A DNA stretch of 64,000 bases from CAWAND01 sp963807065 (GTDB lineage: Bacteria; Chloroflexota; Anaerolineae; Anaerolineales; E44-bin32): contig CAWDZQ010000003.1 of NCBI GenBank assembly GCA_963807065.1, positions 1,583,981 through 1,647,980 on the forward strand, read 5' to 3'. Both the position numbers and the translations under genes were made by a program. Positions 18,932 to 27,642 of this stretch are shown piece after piece. Below the pieces are notes generated by a model. The model was not told the DNA's origin. It did no database searches and saw nothing but the letters and a program-made list of their open reading frames with translations. The first letter of the stretch is position 1; every line of letters begins with the position of its first letter.

Positions 18932-20352
18932 GTGGCCGATTTCTGGATTACCGGTGGAACAATAGTGACAATGGACAAAGCGAGGAGGATTTTCCGGGAG
19001 GGGCAATTCACATCATTGGTGACAGAATAGGGGCGGTATTCGCGAAATCTGAAATCCCTCAACACATCAGTAGTGACGTCATTGACGCATTCGGGAGGTT
19101 GGTGCTACCTGGTTTTGTGAACACGCACACTCATGCAGATTGTGTGTTGTTAAGGGGTGGGATTTCTCAAGATCGCTCTCTGTTTGACTGGCTTTCCAAC
19201 GTACTAGACCCTGCACGATTCGCCTACACCGAAGATAACATCAGGCTTTCTGTAACCCTCTTTTGTCAAGAGGCATTGTTATCCGGAATCACAACGGTTG
19301 TGGACAACGCTGGATATTTCAATGAGTGGAATCATGCTGTGGCTCTGGAGACTTTCGCCAGAGAAGGGCTCAGAGTTTTCTATGGCCCAATGTTCTTAGA
19401 CCGTATCCCGATCCCCAATCAAAGAGCGGTGTCCGGATCTAGCGAAAGGTCTAGGTCCCTTCCAAAGATAGAGGAGACTCAGGAGGCATTTTCCAGGATT
19501 GAAACCCTCTTCTCGAAATTCCATTCGACGTCTGCCGGTAGGATACGGCTTTGCGTGGCTCCTCGCTTGGGCAGGGCAATGTCCGAAGCTGGCTTGCGCA
19601 GAGCGGCAGAAATGGCTGAGGTATATGACACATTCACGACCACACATTGTGCCGAAACTCGAGAGGAATCTGAAGGTTCCGCGTCATCAACCGTCGAGTA
19701 TCTTCATCAAAGTGGATACCTCGGCCCCCGTACTGTTCTTGCCCACTGTGTTTGGGCGAACGCATCCGATATCGAGAAGATATCCGATTCAGGAGCAGCG
19801 GTCGCCCACAATCCCAGCACTAACCTGTTCTTGGGTTCGGGGATTGCTCCGATCAGTGAGATGCTGGATGCGGGAATAATGGTTGGGTTGGGAACAGATA
19901 ACCCAAATGCGAACAATTTGGTGAACATGCTCACAGAAATGAGAGCTGCTGCCCTTCTTCAAAAGGCTCGGTACCTTGACGCGGCTGCAGTCACTTCTGA
20001 AGAAGCTTTGGAAATGGCGACTATCATCGGGGCAAAGGTACTGGGAATGGACAACGAACTAGGGTCTCTTGAAGCAGGTAAGAAAGCAGACATTGTGACG
20101 CTAGACATCAATCAGCGGAGTTTCTTCCCAAGTCACCACTATCCTGCGGCAATTGTATATCAAAGCACAGGACGGGACATCGATACGGTTATTGTGGATG
20201 GAAATCGACTGGTAGCCAATGGAACGATAGTTCGGAGTCACAAAGGGTACCTGAATGAACTTGGTTCCAGGGCGATTGAGAGTTCCTTAGAGCTGTTGGG
20301 GAGGGCCAAATCTCTAACGATCGAGCCAATTCCTGGCGGAGCCGATTTTTGA
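18932..20352 (+). CDS. Amidohydrolase of the TrzA/AtzB/SsnA deaminase family, frameshifted near start
   Basis: About 473 aa with one base missing near 19000 (a G-run after FREG). The start is GTG 18932 (VADFWITGGTIVTMD). The metal centre is complete: HTHAD after GFVN, THCAET, LAHCVW and GTDNPNANN. It is the mononuclear metal hydrolase type that deaminates or dechlorinates aminopyrimidines, triazines, guanine or adenosine derivatives. The C terminus GSLEAGKKADIVTLD is the standard return to the composite beta-sandwich. Being next to a BMP nucleoside-type importer, deamination of a heterocycle is a reasonable guess, not shown. Confidence 0.85.
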
Positions 20353-20497
20353 AGGAAGCGATTCATTCGAGGCAGGTCTTTACTTTGTCAGTACTTTGGG
20401 ACCTACGCCCTCTTCTCTATGCATCAGTCCTGATTGACGCTCCGTTTCGTGTTCCAATTGCGATATGACATTAACTGGGAAGGAAGAAGGTAAATAG

Positions 20498-21865
20498 ATG
20501 TCTCGAGCTAAATGGCCACAAATTCAATACTCTGGGCTCAGAGGTTTCTTAGATCACTTGGAGAGCAATGGTATGTTGGCGCGAGTGATTCGCCCTGTGG
20601 ACCGGAAATTCGAAATCGCCGCGGGTATAAGGAAAGTGTCAGATGACAATGGGCCAGCCGTTCTTTTCGAGAATGTGAAGGGCTTCGAAATTCCAGTGGT
20701 TGGCGGCGTTTTCGCAACTCGGCGTCTCTCGATGCTGGCTATGGGAGTAGATACATATAGCGAGGCAGTTAGCCGCTTTGGCCATGGGGTCAGTAATCCG
20801 ATCCAACCTGTCCATGTCAAGTCCGCACCTTGTCAGCAGGTGGTTCTGAAGAATGCAGACATAGATCTGACGAGGCTACCTAATCCAATTTACAGCGAAG
20901 GGGACTCCGCTCCATACATATCGTCTGGAGCTATTTTGACCAGAGATCCAGAAAGTGGAGTCGGAAACGTCGGAATTTACCGACTTGAGATAAAGGGTCC
21001 CAACACGATATGTCTAGAGGCTCCGGAATATCAACATGTCAATGTTGCTCGACTAAGAGCTGAAACTCTCGGGAGAGGTTTGGAGATTGCAATCGCAATC
21101 GGCGCCGATCCCCTGATTTACTATGCCTCGCAAGCGAAAGTAGGGTATGAAGTCGATGAGCTGGGTATTGCCGGAGGAATTCGTGGAGAGCCGATTGAGG
21201 TTACCAAAGGCGTTTCTGTGGATCTGGACATCCCTGCTTCAAGTGAGATCGTTGTGGAGGGGAGATTCATTCCAAGTAAGAAGCTAATGGAAGGGCCATT
21301 TGGCGAGTTTACTGGGTACCAGACAGCATCAAGGCCAGAACCCGTCATAGAAGTCACCGCAATCACGCACAGACAACATCCGATATACCAAGCGATCCTA
21401 ACAGGTGCTCCAACGACGGAAAACCACGTGCTTAAGACCTTCGGATACGATTGGAGTCTCTATGAGTTCCTGAAGAAGCAATTCCCCGAGGTGACCGCGG
21501 CCACTGTTCCGACTGCAGGAGGAGTGCAGTACTTGTCGGTTGTTGCCTTGGATCAGACACACAAAGGACAGGCGAAGAAGATCATGCTCGCTACTTTGGC
21601 AAGTCCGATCCGCACTAAGCTAGCGATAATCGTGGACAGTGATATTGATATCTACGACCTTGAGAAGGTGATGTGGGCAGTGTCCACCCATTCCCAACCA
21701 GGCGAAGACGTAGTCATAATCCCAAAGGTAGCCGGATCTCGAATCGATCCTTCCTCCATTGAGCCCGGAATTGTTGATTTGATGGGAATAGACGCAACAC
21801 GGCCTTTTGGAAGAGAATTTCCTCCGAAGGTGGTCAACCCCGGATCGGAGACATTCGAATTCTAA
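20498..21865 (+). CDS. UbiD-family prenylated-FMN decarboxylase
   Basis: A 455-aa UbiD-like (de)carboxylase. The family Arg lies in GNVGIYRLEI and the E-x4-E pair in EGPFGEFTGY, which position the prenyl-FMN cofactor and proton transfer. Length is normal and the frame is intact. UbiD enzymes decarboxylate aromatic, heteroaromatic or alpha,beta-unsaturated acids. No UbiX-like prenyltransferase that makes the cofactor is present in the window, so it must be encoded elsewhere. The gene follows the amidohydrolase by 145 nt on the same strand and suggests that the pathway substrate contains or yields an unsaturated carboxylate. Confidence 0.9.
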   Translation: MSRAKWPQIQYSGLRGFLDHLESNGMLARVIRPVDRKFEIAAGIRKVSDDNGPAVLFENVKGFEIPVVGGVFATRRLSMLAMGVDTYSEAVSRFGHGVSNPIQPVHVKSAPCQQVVLKNADIDLTRLPNPIYSEGDSAPYISSGAILTRDPESGVGNVGIYRLEIKGPNTICLEAPEYQHVNVARLRAETLGRGLEIAIAIGADPLIYYASQAKVGYEVDELGIAGGIRGEPIEVTKGVSVDLDIPASSEIVVEGRFIPSKKLMEGPFGEFTGYQTASRPEPVIEVTAITHRQHPIYQAILTGAPTTENHVLKTFGYDWSLYEFLKKQFPEVTAATVPTAGGVQYLSVVALDQTHKGQAKKIMLATLASPIRTKLAIIVDSDIDIYDLEKVMWAVSTHSQPGEDVVIIPKVAGSRIDPSSIEPGIVDLMGIDATRPFGREFPPKVVNPGSETFEF

Positions 21866-22188
21866 GACTTGACTGTACTGTGGGCATGACCTGCCCCCAC
21901 AATTTTGGTCCACAGTCTAAGTTAAACTCACCTGCTCCAGGGGTTCGGTTATGGCAATCCAGGCTGATGGAGCTGGTGGCTTGTAACCCAATGAGCTGTG
22001 CGGTCTGATGTGATTGCGGAATGCTCATCGCGATCGTAAGCCAAGGGTTCTGCGGACCCTTGCCCCAGACTCCGTCTGGCGACGGTTACCAGGGAGTTCG
22101 GCTTGCCGCAGTACCGAGTCCAGAGATACAGGCCCATAACCCCCGGATCTGAGGTCCGATATCCTATCCTCAGGGCCTTAGATAGAAA
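21866..22188. other. Spacer after UbiD gene
   Basis: This 323-nt stretch holds no convincing coding frame. It marks the boundary between the lower-GC catabolic island and the amino-acid biosynthesis region, and ends at a bidirectional terminator hairpin. Confidence 0.5.
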
Positions 22189-22213
22189 AAAGCGCCCAAA
22201 CGGGCGCTTTCTT
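22189..22213 (+). terminator. Intrinsic terminator
   Basis: AAAGCGCCC (22189-22197), loop AAAC, GGGCGCTTT (22202-22210), followed by CTTG; an A-run on the other side makes it able to work in both directions. It separates the plus-strand UbiD gene from the tRNA-like fragments that follow. Confidence 0.75.
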
Positions 22214-22218
22214 GTTCA

Positions 22219-22261
22219 GTAGCGGGGCTGGGATTCGAACCCAGGACCTTCAGGTTATGAG
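22219..22261 (-). pseudogene. 3' half of a tRNA-Met (CAT) gene
   Basis: Read on the minus strand, the segment contains an anticodon loop CTCATAA, the following stem strand, a variable region AAGGTC, a perfect T-arm (CTGGG TTCGAAT CCCAG) and an acceptor strand CCCCGCTA. The matching 5' half (D-arm and first acceptor strand) is missing: at the anticodon loop the sequence turns into unrelated DNA. It looks like an elongator tRNA-Met cut in the anticodon loop. Confidence 0.55.
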
Positions 22262-22283
22262 TTCAAATCCTACCGGGTGGGCC
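22259..22283 (+). pseudogene. 3'-end fragment of a second tRNA gene
   Basis: Immediately beyond the tRNA-Met fragment the plus strand reads a T-loop-like TTCAAAT, stem strand CCTACC and acceptor-like GGGTGGGCC. No matching 5' part is present. Two tRNA 3' fragments in opposite orientation joined at ~22259 suggest a recombination junction. Confidence 0.35.
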
Positions 22284-22379
22284 TAAGATCGTCAGGCCGG
22301 CGTTCTAAGGGTGGCCTTGAGATCTTCGTTGGTCGGAAGCCTCAACGCTTATCCTAGCTTCTCAATTCATAATTCTACC

Positions 22380-22890
22380 CGGGCCAAACCGTGGGTCAAG
22401 CCTGCAAAACCCTGGGCCTTAGCGATCAAACATACTATCGGGGAGAAAAGAACACGGTGGGATGCAAACCTCGCAGGTCCACAGGCTCAAGGAACTCGAA
22501 CGAGAGAATGCAAGGTTGAAGAAGCTGGTAGCCGATCTCTCGCCGGACAATGGCATCCTGAAGGAAGTTGTCTCGGGAAACCCTGGACCGTCTCCGAGCG
22601 CCGGGCGTGCAGGGTTCTTGCCCCGCCTCGGACCACTCAGCGCAGTACAAGGCATTAAGCCGGGGACGAGGCAGTGCTCACCGAACACATTGTAGAGCTG
22701 GCGAGCCAGTATGGCCGCTATGGTTATCGCAGGATCAGGGCGCTGCTCAGAGACCGGGGGTGGAGAGTGAATCATAAACGCGTTGAACGGATATGGCGGA
22801 AAGAGGGCTTGAAAGTACCTGCCAACCAGCCCAAACGCTCCAGGGTCTGGTTGAACGATGGCTCCTGCCTGCGCTGCGCCTAGCACCACC
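22380..22890 (+). mobile_element. IS3-family transposase remnant (OrfA/OrfB pieces)
   Basis: Pieces of an IS3-type element in several frames. OrfA: LGLSDQTYYRGEK near 22400, then RLKELERENARLKKLVADLS (from ~22486), the leucine-zipper end of OrfA. OrfB: VLTEHIVELASQYGRYGYRRI from ~22673 and VNHKRVERIWRKEGLKVP, the start of the integrase protein. Between them the frame is broken more than once, and after SRVWLNDGSCLR the similarity stops, so the DDE catalytic core is missing. This is a dead fragment lying beside the tRNA pieces. Confidence 0.82.
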
Positions 22891-22944
22891 GGCAAGCGTT
22901 CACAACAGGAGGACTGTGCACGCAGATCGCGCCGGGCAAGTAAT

Positions 22945-23303
22945 CTAGGCAAGATCAGTACGAAGGACTCGAGCCCCACGCAAGTAGCAATGCACCATCT
23001 CGGCTTGCGCCCGGTCGGTCTCGACGAGGACCATGACCCTCACGCACATCCCCAGGCTCCCGGTCACGTTCATCTCTTGCAGACACATCAATCCTGCCTG
23101 CGTCCAGCCAAGCGCGCGAGCGGCTTCCGCGGGGTAGGCAGCGTCCAGGTCGGGTGAGGCACTGAACACAGCTGAAATGACGTCGTTGCTCGAGAGCGAG
23201 TTTGATTGATGAGAGCCTCCAGCATTTCCGTGGTGGCGTCGCGGATGGCTTCGTGCGTGTTATCCGGGACGGTGATGGCCCCGCGCAGCGACTGAATGGG
23301 CAT
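22945..23303 (-). CDS. aroH: Chorismate mutase, AroH type, frameshifted
   Basis: About 119 aa after repair of one frameshift near 23188. The first frame starts at ATG 23303 with SLRGAITVPDNT and EAIRDATTEMLEAL; the second frame gives FSASPDLDAAYPAEAARALGW, LMCLQEMNVTGSLG, CVRVMVLVETDR and HCYLRGARVL. These are the conserved segments of monofunctional trimeric AroH enzymes, which turn chorismate into prephenate at a subunit interface. It lies 111 nt downstream of the riboswitch-controlled PLP enzyme gene. Prephenate would feed the TyrA encoded in the shikimate operon at 28744. Confidence 0.83.
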
Positions 23304-23414
23304 GGGGCGGATCCCCTTTCTTCTGTCAGATGGGCCCGCTTCCTTGAAAGAGGCGGGATAGTGTATGGCATCGACGGAGTCCGATGCGTTTTGTTCAGAG
23401 CCCGGTCAACATCA

Positions 23415-24221
23415 CTATTCGGCGGCATTAATCGGTTGGCGCGGATAGCTTCCCAGGTTCCGGAGCATGGACGCTGACTGCCCTAACTCGGTCAGGGCGG
23501 CAGCCACGGCACCCATAACCCACAGAGACTGACGGATCATCGGAACCAGATCGCGGGAGACTGTGACAACCCCAACCAAGAGATTGTTGCGGCCCCCGAG
23601 ATACTTGGTCCCCGAGTGCAGAACCAGATCCACCCCGAACGACAGAGGTCGCACATTGACGGGACTGGCAAAGGTGGCATCAATAAGGGTCTTGACCTGG
23701 TGACGTTTGGCCAGCCGTGAAAACGCATGTAGGTCGAGCAGACGCAGATAGGGCTTGGTAGGCAACTCAGAGAGGATCAGTTTCGTTTCAGGACGAAGGG
23801 CGTTTTCGAGCGCCCTAAGGTCGGAGGGCGGCACGACCGAACTGGCGATGTTCAATCGCGCCAGAAAACTTTCGCAGAAGTGTCGCGTACTGCGATAGCT
23901 ATCCTGAGTCACGATCAGATGGTCCTCACTCCGAAGCAGGGCCAGAACCGAGGTCGTCATGGCCGCCATCCCCGACGAAAACAGTGCTGCCTCGTCGCCA
24001 GCGTCGAGTTCGGCCAGTTTACTCTCGACCTGCGCAACGGTCGGATTGCCATAGCGCCTATACTCCGTCCGGCCGTCGGCCAATCCCCACATGCGGGCAT
24101 CCATGAACTGCCGCAGATCGGCGGTGTCCTTGAAAGTGTAGGCCGCAATTTGCATCAGCTGCAGCGCCAGAGCATGCTGACTGAACGGGCGCACTTCTCC
24201 GCCGTGGACAGCCATTGTCAA
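23415..24221 (-). CDS. Cys/Met-metabolism PLP enzyme (cystathionine gamma-synthase-like), C-terminally truncated
   Basis: A 268-aa protein with the fold and motifs of cystathionine gamma-synthase and methionine gamma-lyase: YRRYGNPTVAQVE, ALFSSGMAAMTT, LIDATFASPVNVRPL and the PLP lysine in LHSGTKYLGG (K206). Family members have about 380-400 residues; here similarity ends soon after VVTVSRDLVPMIRQSLW and ~120 residues of the C-terminal domain are missing, replaced by a short unrelated tail. Start is TTG 24221 behind AAGGG, or ATG 24215. A SAM-I riboswitch upstream shows that it belongs to methionine synthesis. It is probably inactive or mis-assembled at its 3' end. Confidence 0.82.
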   Translation of the reverse strand: MTMAVHGGEVRPFSQHALALQLMQIAAYTFKDTADLRQFMDARMWGLADGRTEYRRYGNPTVAQVESKLAELDAGDEAALFSSGMAAMTTSVLALLRSEDHLIVTQDSYRSTRHFCESFLARLNIASSVVPPSDLRALENALRPETKLILSELPTKPYLRLLDLHAFSRLAKRHQVKTLIDATFASPVNVRPLSFGVDLVLHSGTKYLGGRNNLLVGVVTVSRDLVPMIRQSLWVMGAVAAALTELGQSASMLRNLGSYPRQPINAAE

Positions 24222-24316
24222 GTCGCCCTTGGATGATTTGTCTCCCGGGAGTGGGCCATCGCGGTCTTCCAGCTGGAGTTTTTGTCCCTCACCCAGAGAA
24301 GGTCACAAGCCGACAG

Positions 24317-24357
24317 AAAAAACAAGGAAACCTCACCGAAAGAGAAGAGAGGTTTCC
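24317..24357 (-). terminator. Riboswitch expression-platform terminator
   Basis: Read on the minus strand, GGAAACCTC (24357-24349) pairs with GAGGTTTCC (24334-24326), followed by TTG and a run of six T. It directly follows the SAM-I aptamer, so SAM binding should favour this terminator and switch off the PLP enzyme gene. Confidence 0.85.
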
Positions 24358-24360
24358 AGC

Positions 24361-24475
24361 CATATTTCATCTTCCAGCTTCCGCTGCCGGAATTGGCACC
24401 ACACCGGGCTGGTCACCTGGTAGGTTGCCGAGGCATCAACGGGCCGGTCCCTCCGCCTCTCTGGATTAGGGCATA
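24361..24475 (-). ncRNA. SAM-I (S-box) riboswitch aptamer
   Basis: The minus strand shows the conserved S-box core in order: AGAGAGGCGGAGGGAC, then GGCCCGTTGATGCC, CGGCAACC, later GGTGCCAATTCC, GGCAGC and finally GGAAGATGAAA. These make the kink-turn, the SAM-binding internal loops and the end of helix P1 of the classic SAM-I family. With the terminator just downstream it forms a complete transcriptional OFF switch for methionine-related genes when SAM is plentiful. Confidence 0.9.
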
Positions 24476-24667
24476 TCGACGATCGAGTATTGAGTGACAC
24501 ATTAGCACATGGCTATCTACCGAGTCAAGTCGTATCCGGTCTTCCTGCCCGATGGATGGACTGGGGGTTGACGAGCCGGAGTCGTTCTGCTTCGCAGTTC
24601 GACAGTCTAGATCTGATCAAGGTGCACGATGATTCTGTGCCCGCTGGCGTTTGACACTCTGACCGAG

Positions 24668-24736
24668 ATGCGGATTTCCACCACGACCACCACTATGGGT
24701 AGGACGTTTCGGTTGGAGCGGTTGGAGAGCGCGTAG
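24668..24736 (+). CDS. Thr-rich leader peptide of an attenuator
   Basis: A 22-aa frame with the sequence ISTTTTTMGRT near its start: five Thr codons in a row and a sixth soon after. An in-frame ATG at 24629, preceded by AAGGTG, would give a 35-aa version with two more Thr. A terminator hairpin follows 25 nt after the stop, and the aspartokinase gene after that, as in the E. coli thr leader, whose peptide is also Thr-rich. Ribosome stalling at Thr codons when Thr-tRNA is low should prevent termination. A possible antiterminator is GGAGCGG (24715-24721), which can pair with CCGCTTC (24765-24771) of the terminator stem. Confidence 0.75.
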   Translation: MRISTTTTTMGRTFRLERLESA

Positions 24737-24761
24737 GCATTAGGTGACGAAGATCTTCACA

Positions 24762-24790
24762 GGGCCGCTTCTCCGGAAGCGGCCCTTTTT
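24762..24790 (+). terminator. Attenuator terminator of the thr-type leader
   Basis: GGGCCGCTTC (24762-24771) and GAAGCGGCCC (24776-24785) form a perfect 10-bp stem with a 4-nt loop, followed by five T. It lies between the Thr-rich leader peptide and the aspartokinase gene. Confidence 0.9.
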
Positions 24791-24817
24791 GTTTCTGATC
24801 CCATATAAAGAGGCCGT

Positions 24818-26298
24818 TTGACGAGGCCAAGACGACGGATTATGAAGTTTGGCGGCAGGTCTGTTGAAAGCGCCGAGGCGATTCACAAAGTGGCGGAAAT
24901 CGTGGCGATGTCGCGTCAGGAGCCGGAAGGTGACCTTATGGTCGTCTTATCCGCCATGCAAGGCGTAAACGACAGCCTACACGCTGCTGCTCAAATGGCC
25001 AAAGGCGGACAGCAGGAGGCCCTGGAAGACCTGCTATCTTCATTGCACACGCGCCACAAGCAGGCAGTTGAGGACATCTCGGGTGCCTCCCCGTCCCGAT
25101 TGGGGAATCAAGTCGACGACCTGTTCACGGACCTGGAGAACAACCTTCAGGCATTGGCGGATCACCGGACTTCGGGCCCCGGCGCCCTCGAGCGCATCCT
25201 GTGCGCCCGTGAGCGGCTGAGTTCGATCCTGGTGGCTGAAACCCCTCTTTATCTTGGTCTGCCTGCAAGGGCCGTGAATGCCGCTGACTTTGTCATCACC
25301 GATGACCGCTTCATCGATGCCATGCCAGACTTGAACTCGGACGCGGCAGCGCAGCCGCAGGGCCATGCTGCCCCTGCTCGAAGTCTCGGCCTCCTACCTG
25401 TAGTCACCGGCTTCAACGGAGCAACCGTCGCCGGCGATCCCACCACAGTCGGCCACGGTGACTCGGATTTGACAGCGGCCCTGCTTGGTGCCTGCCTCGA
25501 TTGTGACGAAGTAAGGATATGGACCGACGTAGACGAGGTGATGAGCGCCGACCCACGCATTGTCTCGGAGGCGCACACTGTGGAAGCGCTCTCCTTCTAG
25601 GATGTCTCGGAACTCGCCTACTTCGGGGCGAAGGTTCCGCACCCGCGCACGATCCTTCCCCTGCGTGAGACGGGCATACCGCTGTGGGTGAAGAACACCT
25701 TCAACCCGGAGGGACCAGCCACAGCCATCCTGCCCGAACCAACCACCAATGGGCACGGCATCAAGGCTGTGACCGCCATTCCACACCTAAGCATGATCAC
25801 CCTTCAGGGAACGGGCATGCTCAGAGTGCCGGGCATCGCAGGCCTGACTTTCGCAGCCGTAGGGCAGACGGGGGCCAACGTGCTTCTCATTTCACAGGCG
25901 TCTTCCGAGCAGACCCTGTGTTTCTCAATTCCAGGTCAGTTTGCAGAGCGAGTAGTGACCACTCTCGAAGACGAGTTCGATGCCGAACTTCGCTCCAGGA
26001 ACGTTGACCGAATCTGGTCCCACCATGAGGTCACAATCGTCACCGTGGTTGGCAGCGGCATTCGTTCCACCCCGGAGTGGCGGGTGACGTCTTCAGTGCA
26101 ACCGGGAGCTGCGAAATCAACATCCTTGCCATCGCCCAAGGTTCATCGGAATGCAGCCTGTCATTGGTTGTCGCCTCAAGAGATGGACCGGCGGCTGTAC
26201 GGGCCATTCATTCTCTCCCTCTGCCCGGCCGCGAAGCACCACCCGCCACCCGGACCTCCCGGCCGGCGCGCGCAATCCAGACAGGCATTCGACCATGA
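24818..26298 (+). pseudogene. lysC: Aspartokinase with two ACT domains, decayed
   Basis: Catalytic domain from the TTG at 24818 (AAGAGG 4 nt upstream): KFGGRSVES in place of KFGGTSV, TDVDEVMSADPR, and GHGDSDLTAALLG in place of GRGGSD. An in-frame TAG at 25598-25600 replaces the codon before DVSELAYFGAKV, after which the same frame continues through ACT-like segments until ~26075, where a frameshift is needed to recover GDVFSATGSCEINILAIAQG. The last frame ends with a TGA that overlaps the asd ATG (ATGA at 26295-26298). The enzyme would phosphorylate aspartate in the Thr/Lys/Met pathway. Changes in conserved active-site motifs, an amber stop and a frameshift together indicate a pseudogene. The symbol is by family only; thrA-type kinases are related. 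Confidence 0.8.
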
Positions 26299-27392
26299 TC
26301 CAATCCCTGAACATGATTCGCGTCGCCATACTGGACGCAACCGGCGCCGTCGGCCAACGCTTCTTCTCGCTGCTATCCGATCCTCCCTGGTTCGAAGTCG
26401 TCCCTGTGACCGGCTCGGACCTGAGCATCGGTCGCCCCTTTGCCGATGCGGTCAACTGGATCCTCCCGGGCAAGCTCCCTGAGCTTGCTGAACGGTTGAC
26501 TGTCGAATCAAACGAGTCCGACCTGAAAGGCGCATGACTTGTCTTCTCCGCCTTACCCTCCAGAGTCGCCGCTGAGACCGAACCAATGCTGGCGTCGCGC
26601 GGCGTCGTCGTTTGCTCCAACGCTTCCGCCCACAGAATGGACGGCGATGTCCCCCTGCTCATCCCGGAAATCAACCCCGGCCACCTGGCTCTCATCCGAC
26701 ATTAACAGCGGGCTCACGACTGGGATGGGATGATCGTCACCAGTCCCAACTCTGCCACCACCGGGCTGATTTTCCCGTTGAAAGCCCTTCAAAAGTCGTT
26801 CGGCGTGACCTCCGTTCATATGGTCATAATGCAGGCGATCAGCGGAGCCGGTTACCTCGGCGTGCCGGCAGCCGACATAGTGGACAACGTCCTGCCGCAT
26901 ATCCCTGGAGAGGAGGAGAAACTCGAGACTGATCCCTGCAAGCTGCTCGGGACGGTAGACGAGGAGGGAATCAAGCCGGCCCCGATCGCCATCAGCGCCC
27001 AGACACACAGGATGCCCGTTACCGACGGTCACTTGCTGGCCTTCTCCGTCGGTCTCGGCGGCTCGGCGAGTCTCGAAGAAGTGCAGGGAGCCTTGCACAA
27101 TTGGCGAGGCCCGGGCGCCGTCGCCGATCTTCTGAGCGCGCCCGCGATTCCGCTGCAATTTCTGGCACATCCTGACCGGCCTCAGCCGCGATTGGACCGA
27201 AGCTTGCACGCCGGGATGACCGTCTCGGTCGGCCGGCTCCGCCCCTGCCCAGTGCTCGATTTTCGCATGATCTCCCTGGTGCATAACACGCCACGAGGCG
27301 CGGCCAGCGGCGCGATCCCGAACACTGAATTCCTCGTCGCGCAAGGCTACCTGGAGCCATCTGCCACGATGCCTGCCACGTCAGCAGGCTAG
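26295..27392 (+). pseudogene. asd: Aspartate-semialdehyde dehydrogenase, decayed
   Basis: The frame from ATG 26295 to the stop at 27392 spans 366 codons and matches the archaeal/fungal-type Asd family: VAILDATGAVGQRF, LVFSALPS, EINPGHLALI, SGAGYLGVPA, GMTVSVGRLR. Two in-frame stops interrupt it, TGA at 26535-26537 and TAA at 26703-26705, with no frame change on either side. The catalytic Cys of the NC(S/T) motif is also absent: the segment reads TSPNSATTGL, with Ser in that place. So the gene cannot make an active enzyme even if the stops were read through. It overlaps the aspartokinase pseudogene by 4 nt and ends ~85 nt before the aro operon promoter. Confidence 0.85.
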
Positions 27393-27476
27393 AGAGGTGC
27401 CTCTGAGAACACCCTTACGTGCCCACCGACTTGAGCCTGCCGAGGCTGCAGCGGTGGCTGCCCGTTGGCGGGATAG

Positions 27477-27506
27477 TTGACATCGCCAGTCGTCCTGTGC
27501 TAGGAT
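27477..27506 (+). promoter_or_regulatory. Promoter of the aro operon
   Basis: TTGACA at 27477-27482 and TAGGAT at 27501-27506, 18 nt apart. Transcription should begin near 27513, only a few bases before the leader-peptide ATG at 27520, so the leader may be translated with almost no 5' untranslated region. Confidence 0.6.
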
Positions 27507-27519
27507 CACCCACATTGAC

Positions 27520-27612
27520 ATGGACACAATCTTGAGCCACAACGCGACCGCCTACTTTGGTTACTACTTTTATTCGACGGAGGGCATCCCGCCGATGTTG
27601 CGGCACGCGTAG
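27520..27612 (+). CDS. Tyr/Phe-rich leader peptide of an attenuator
   Basis: A 30-aa frame with AYFGYYFYS at residues 11-19: four Tyr and two Phe codons within seven positions. It ends 30 nt before a strong terminator and 111 nt before aroF. The layout is that of pheA, pheS or tyr-type attenuators: when charged Tyr- or Phe-tRNA is scarce the ribosome stalls on these codons and the terminator should not form. The products of the operon lead to Tyr through TyrA, and to Phe through prephenate. Confidence 0.82.
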   Translation: MDTILSHNATAYFGYYFYSTEGIPPMLRHA

Positions 27613-27642
27613 GGCTTTAGGTAGACGTCATTCGGCCCACAG

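Noticed and set aside
22219..22283. A complete tRNA gene
   Set aside because: No D-arm or 5' acceptor strand can be paired on either strand; only 3' parts are present.
22955..23428. 157-aa minus-strand frame around the chorismate mutase
   Set aside because: Its Arg/Pro-rich translation matches nothing, while the AroH segments lie in the other two minus-strand frames.
24818..27392. Stop-codon recoding (amber read-through, selenocysteine or pyrrolysine) in aspartokinase and asd
   Set aside because: All three stop codons are involved, no recoding element or special tRNA is seen, the positions are not known recoding sites, and the Asd catalytic Cys is lost as well.
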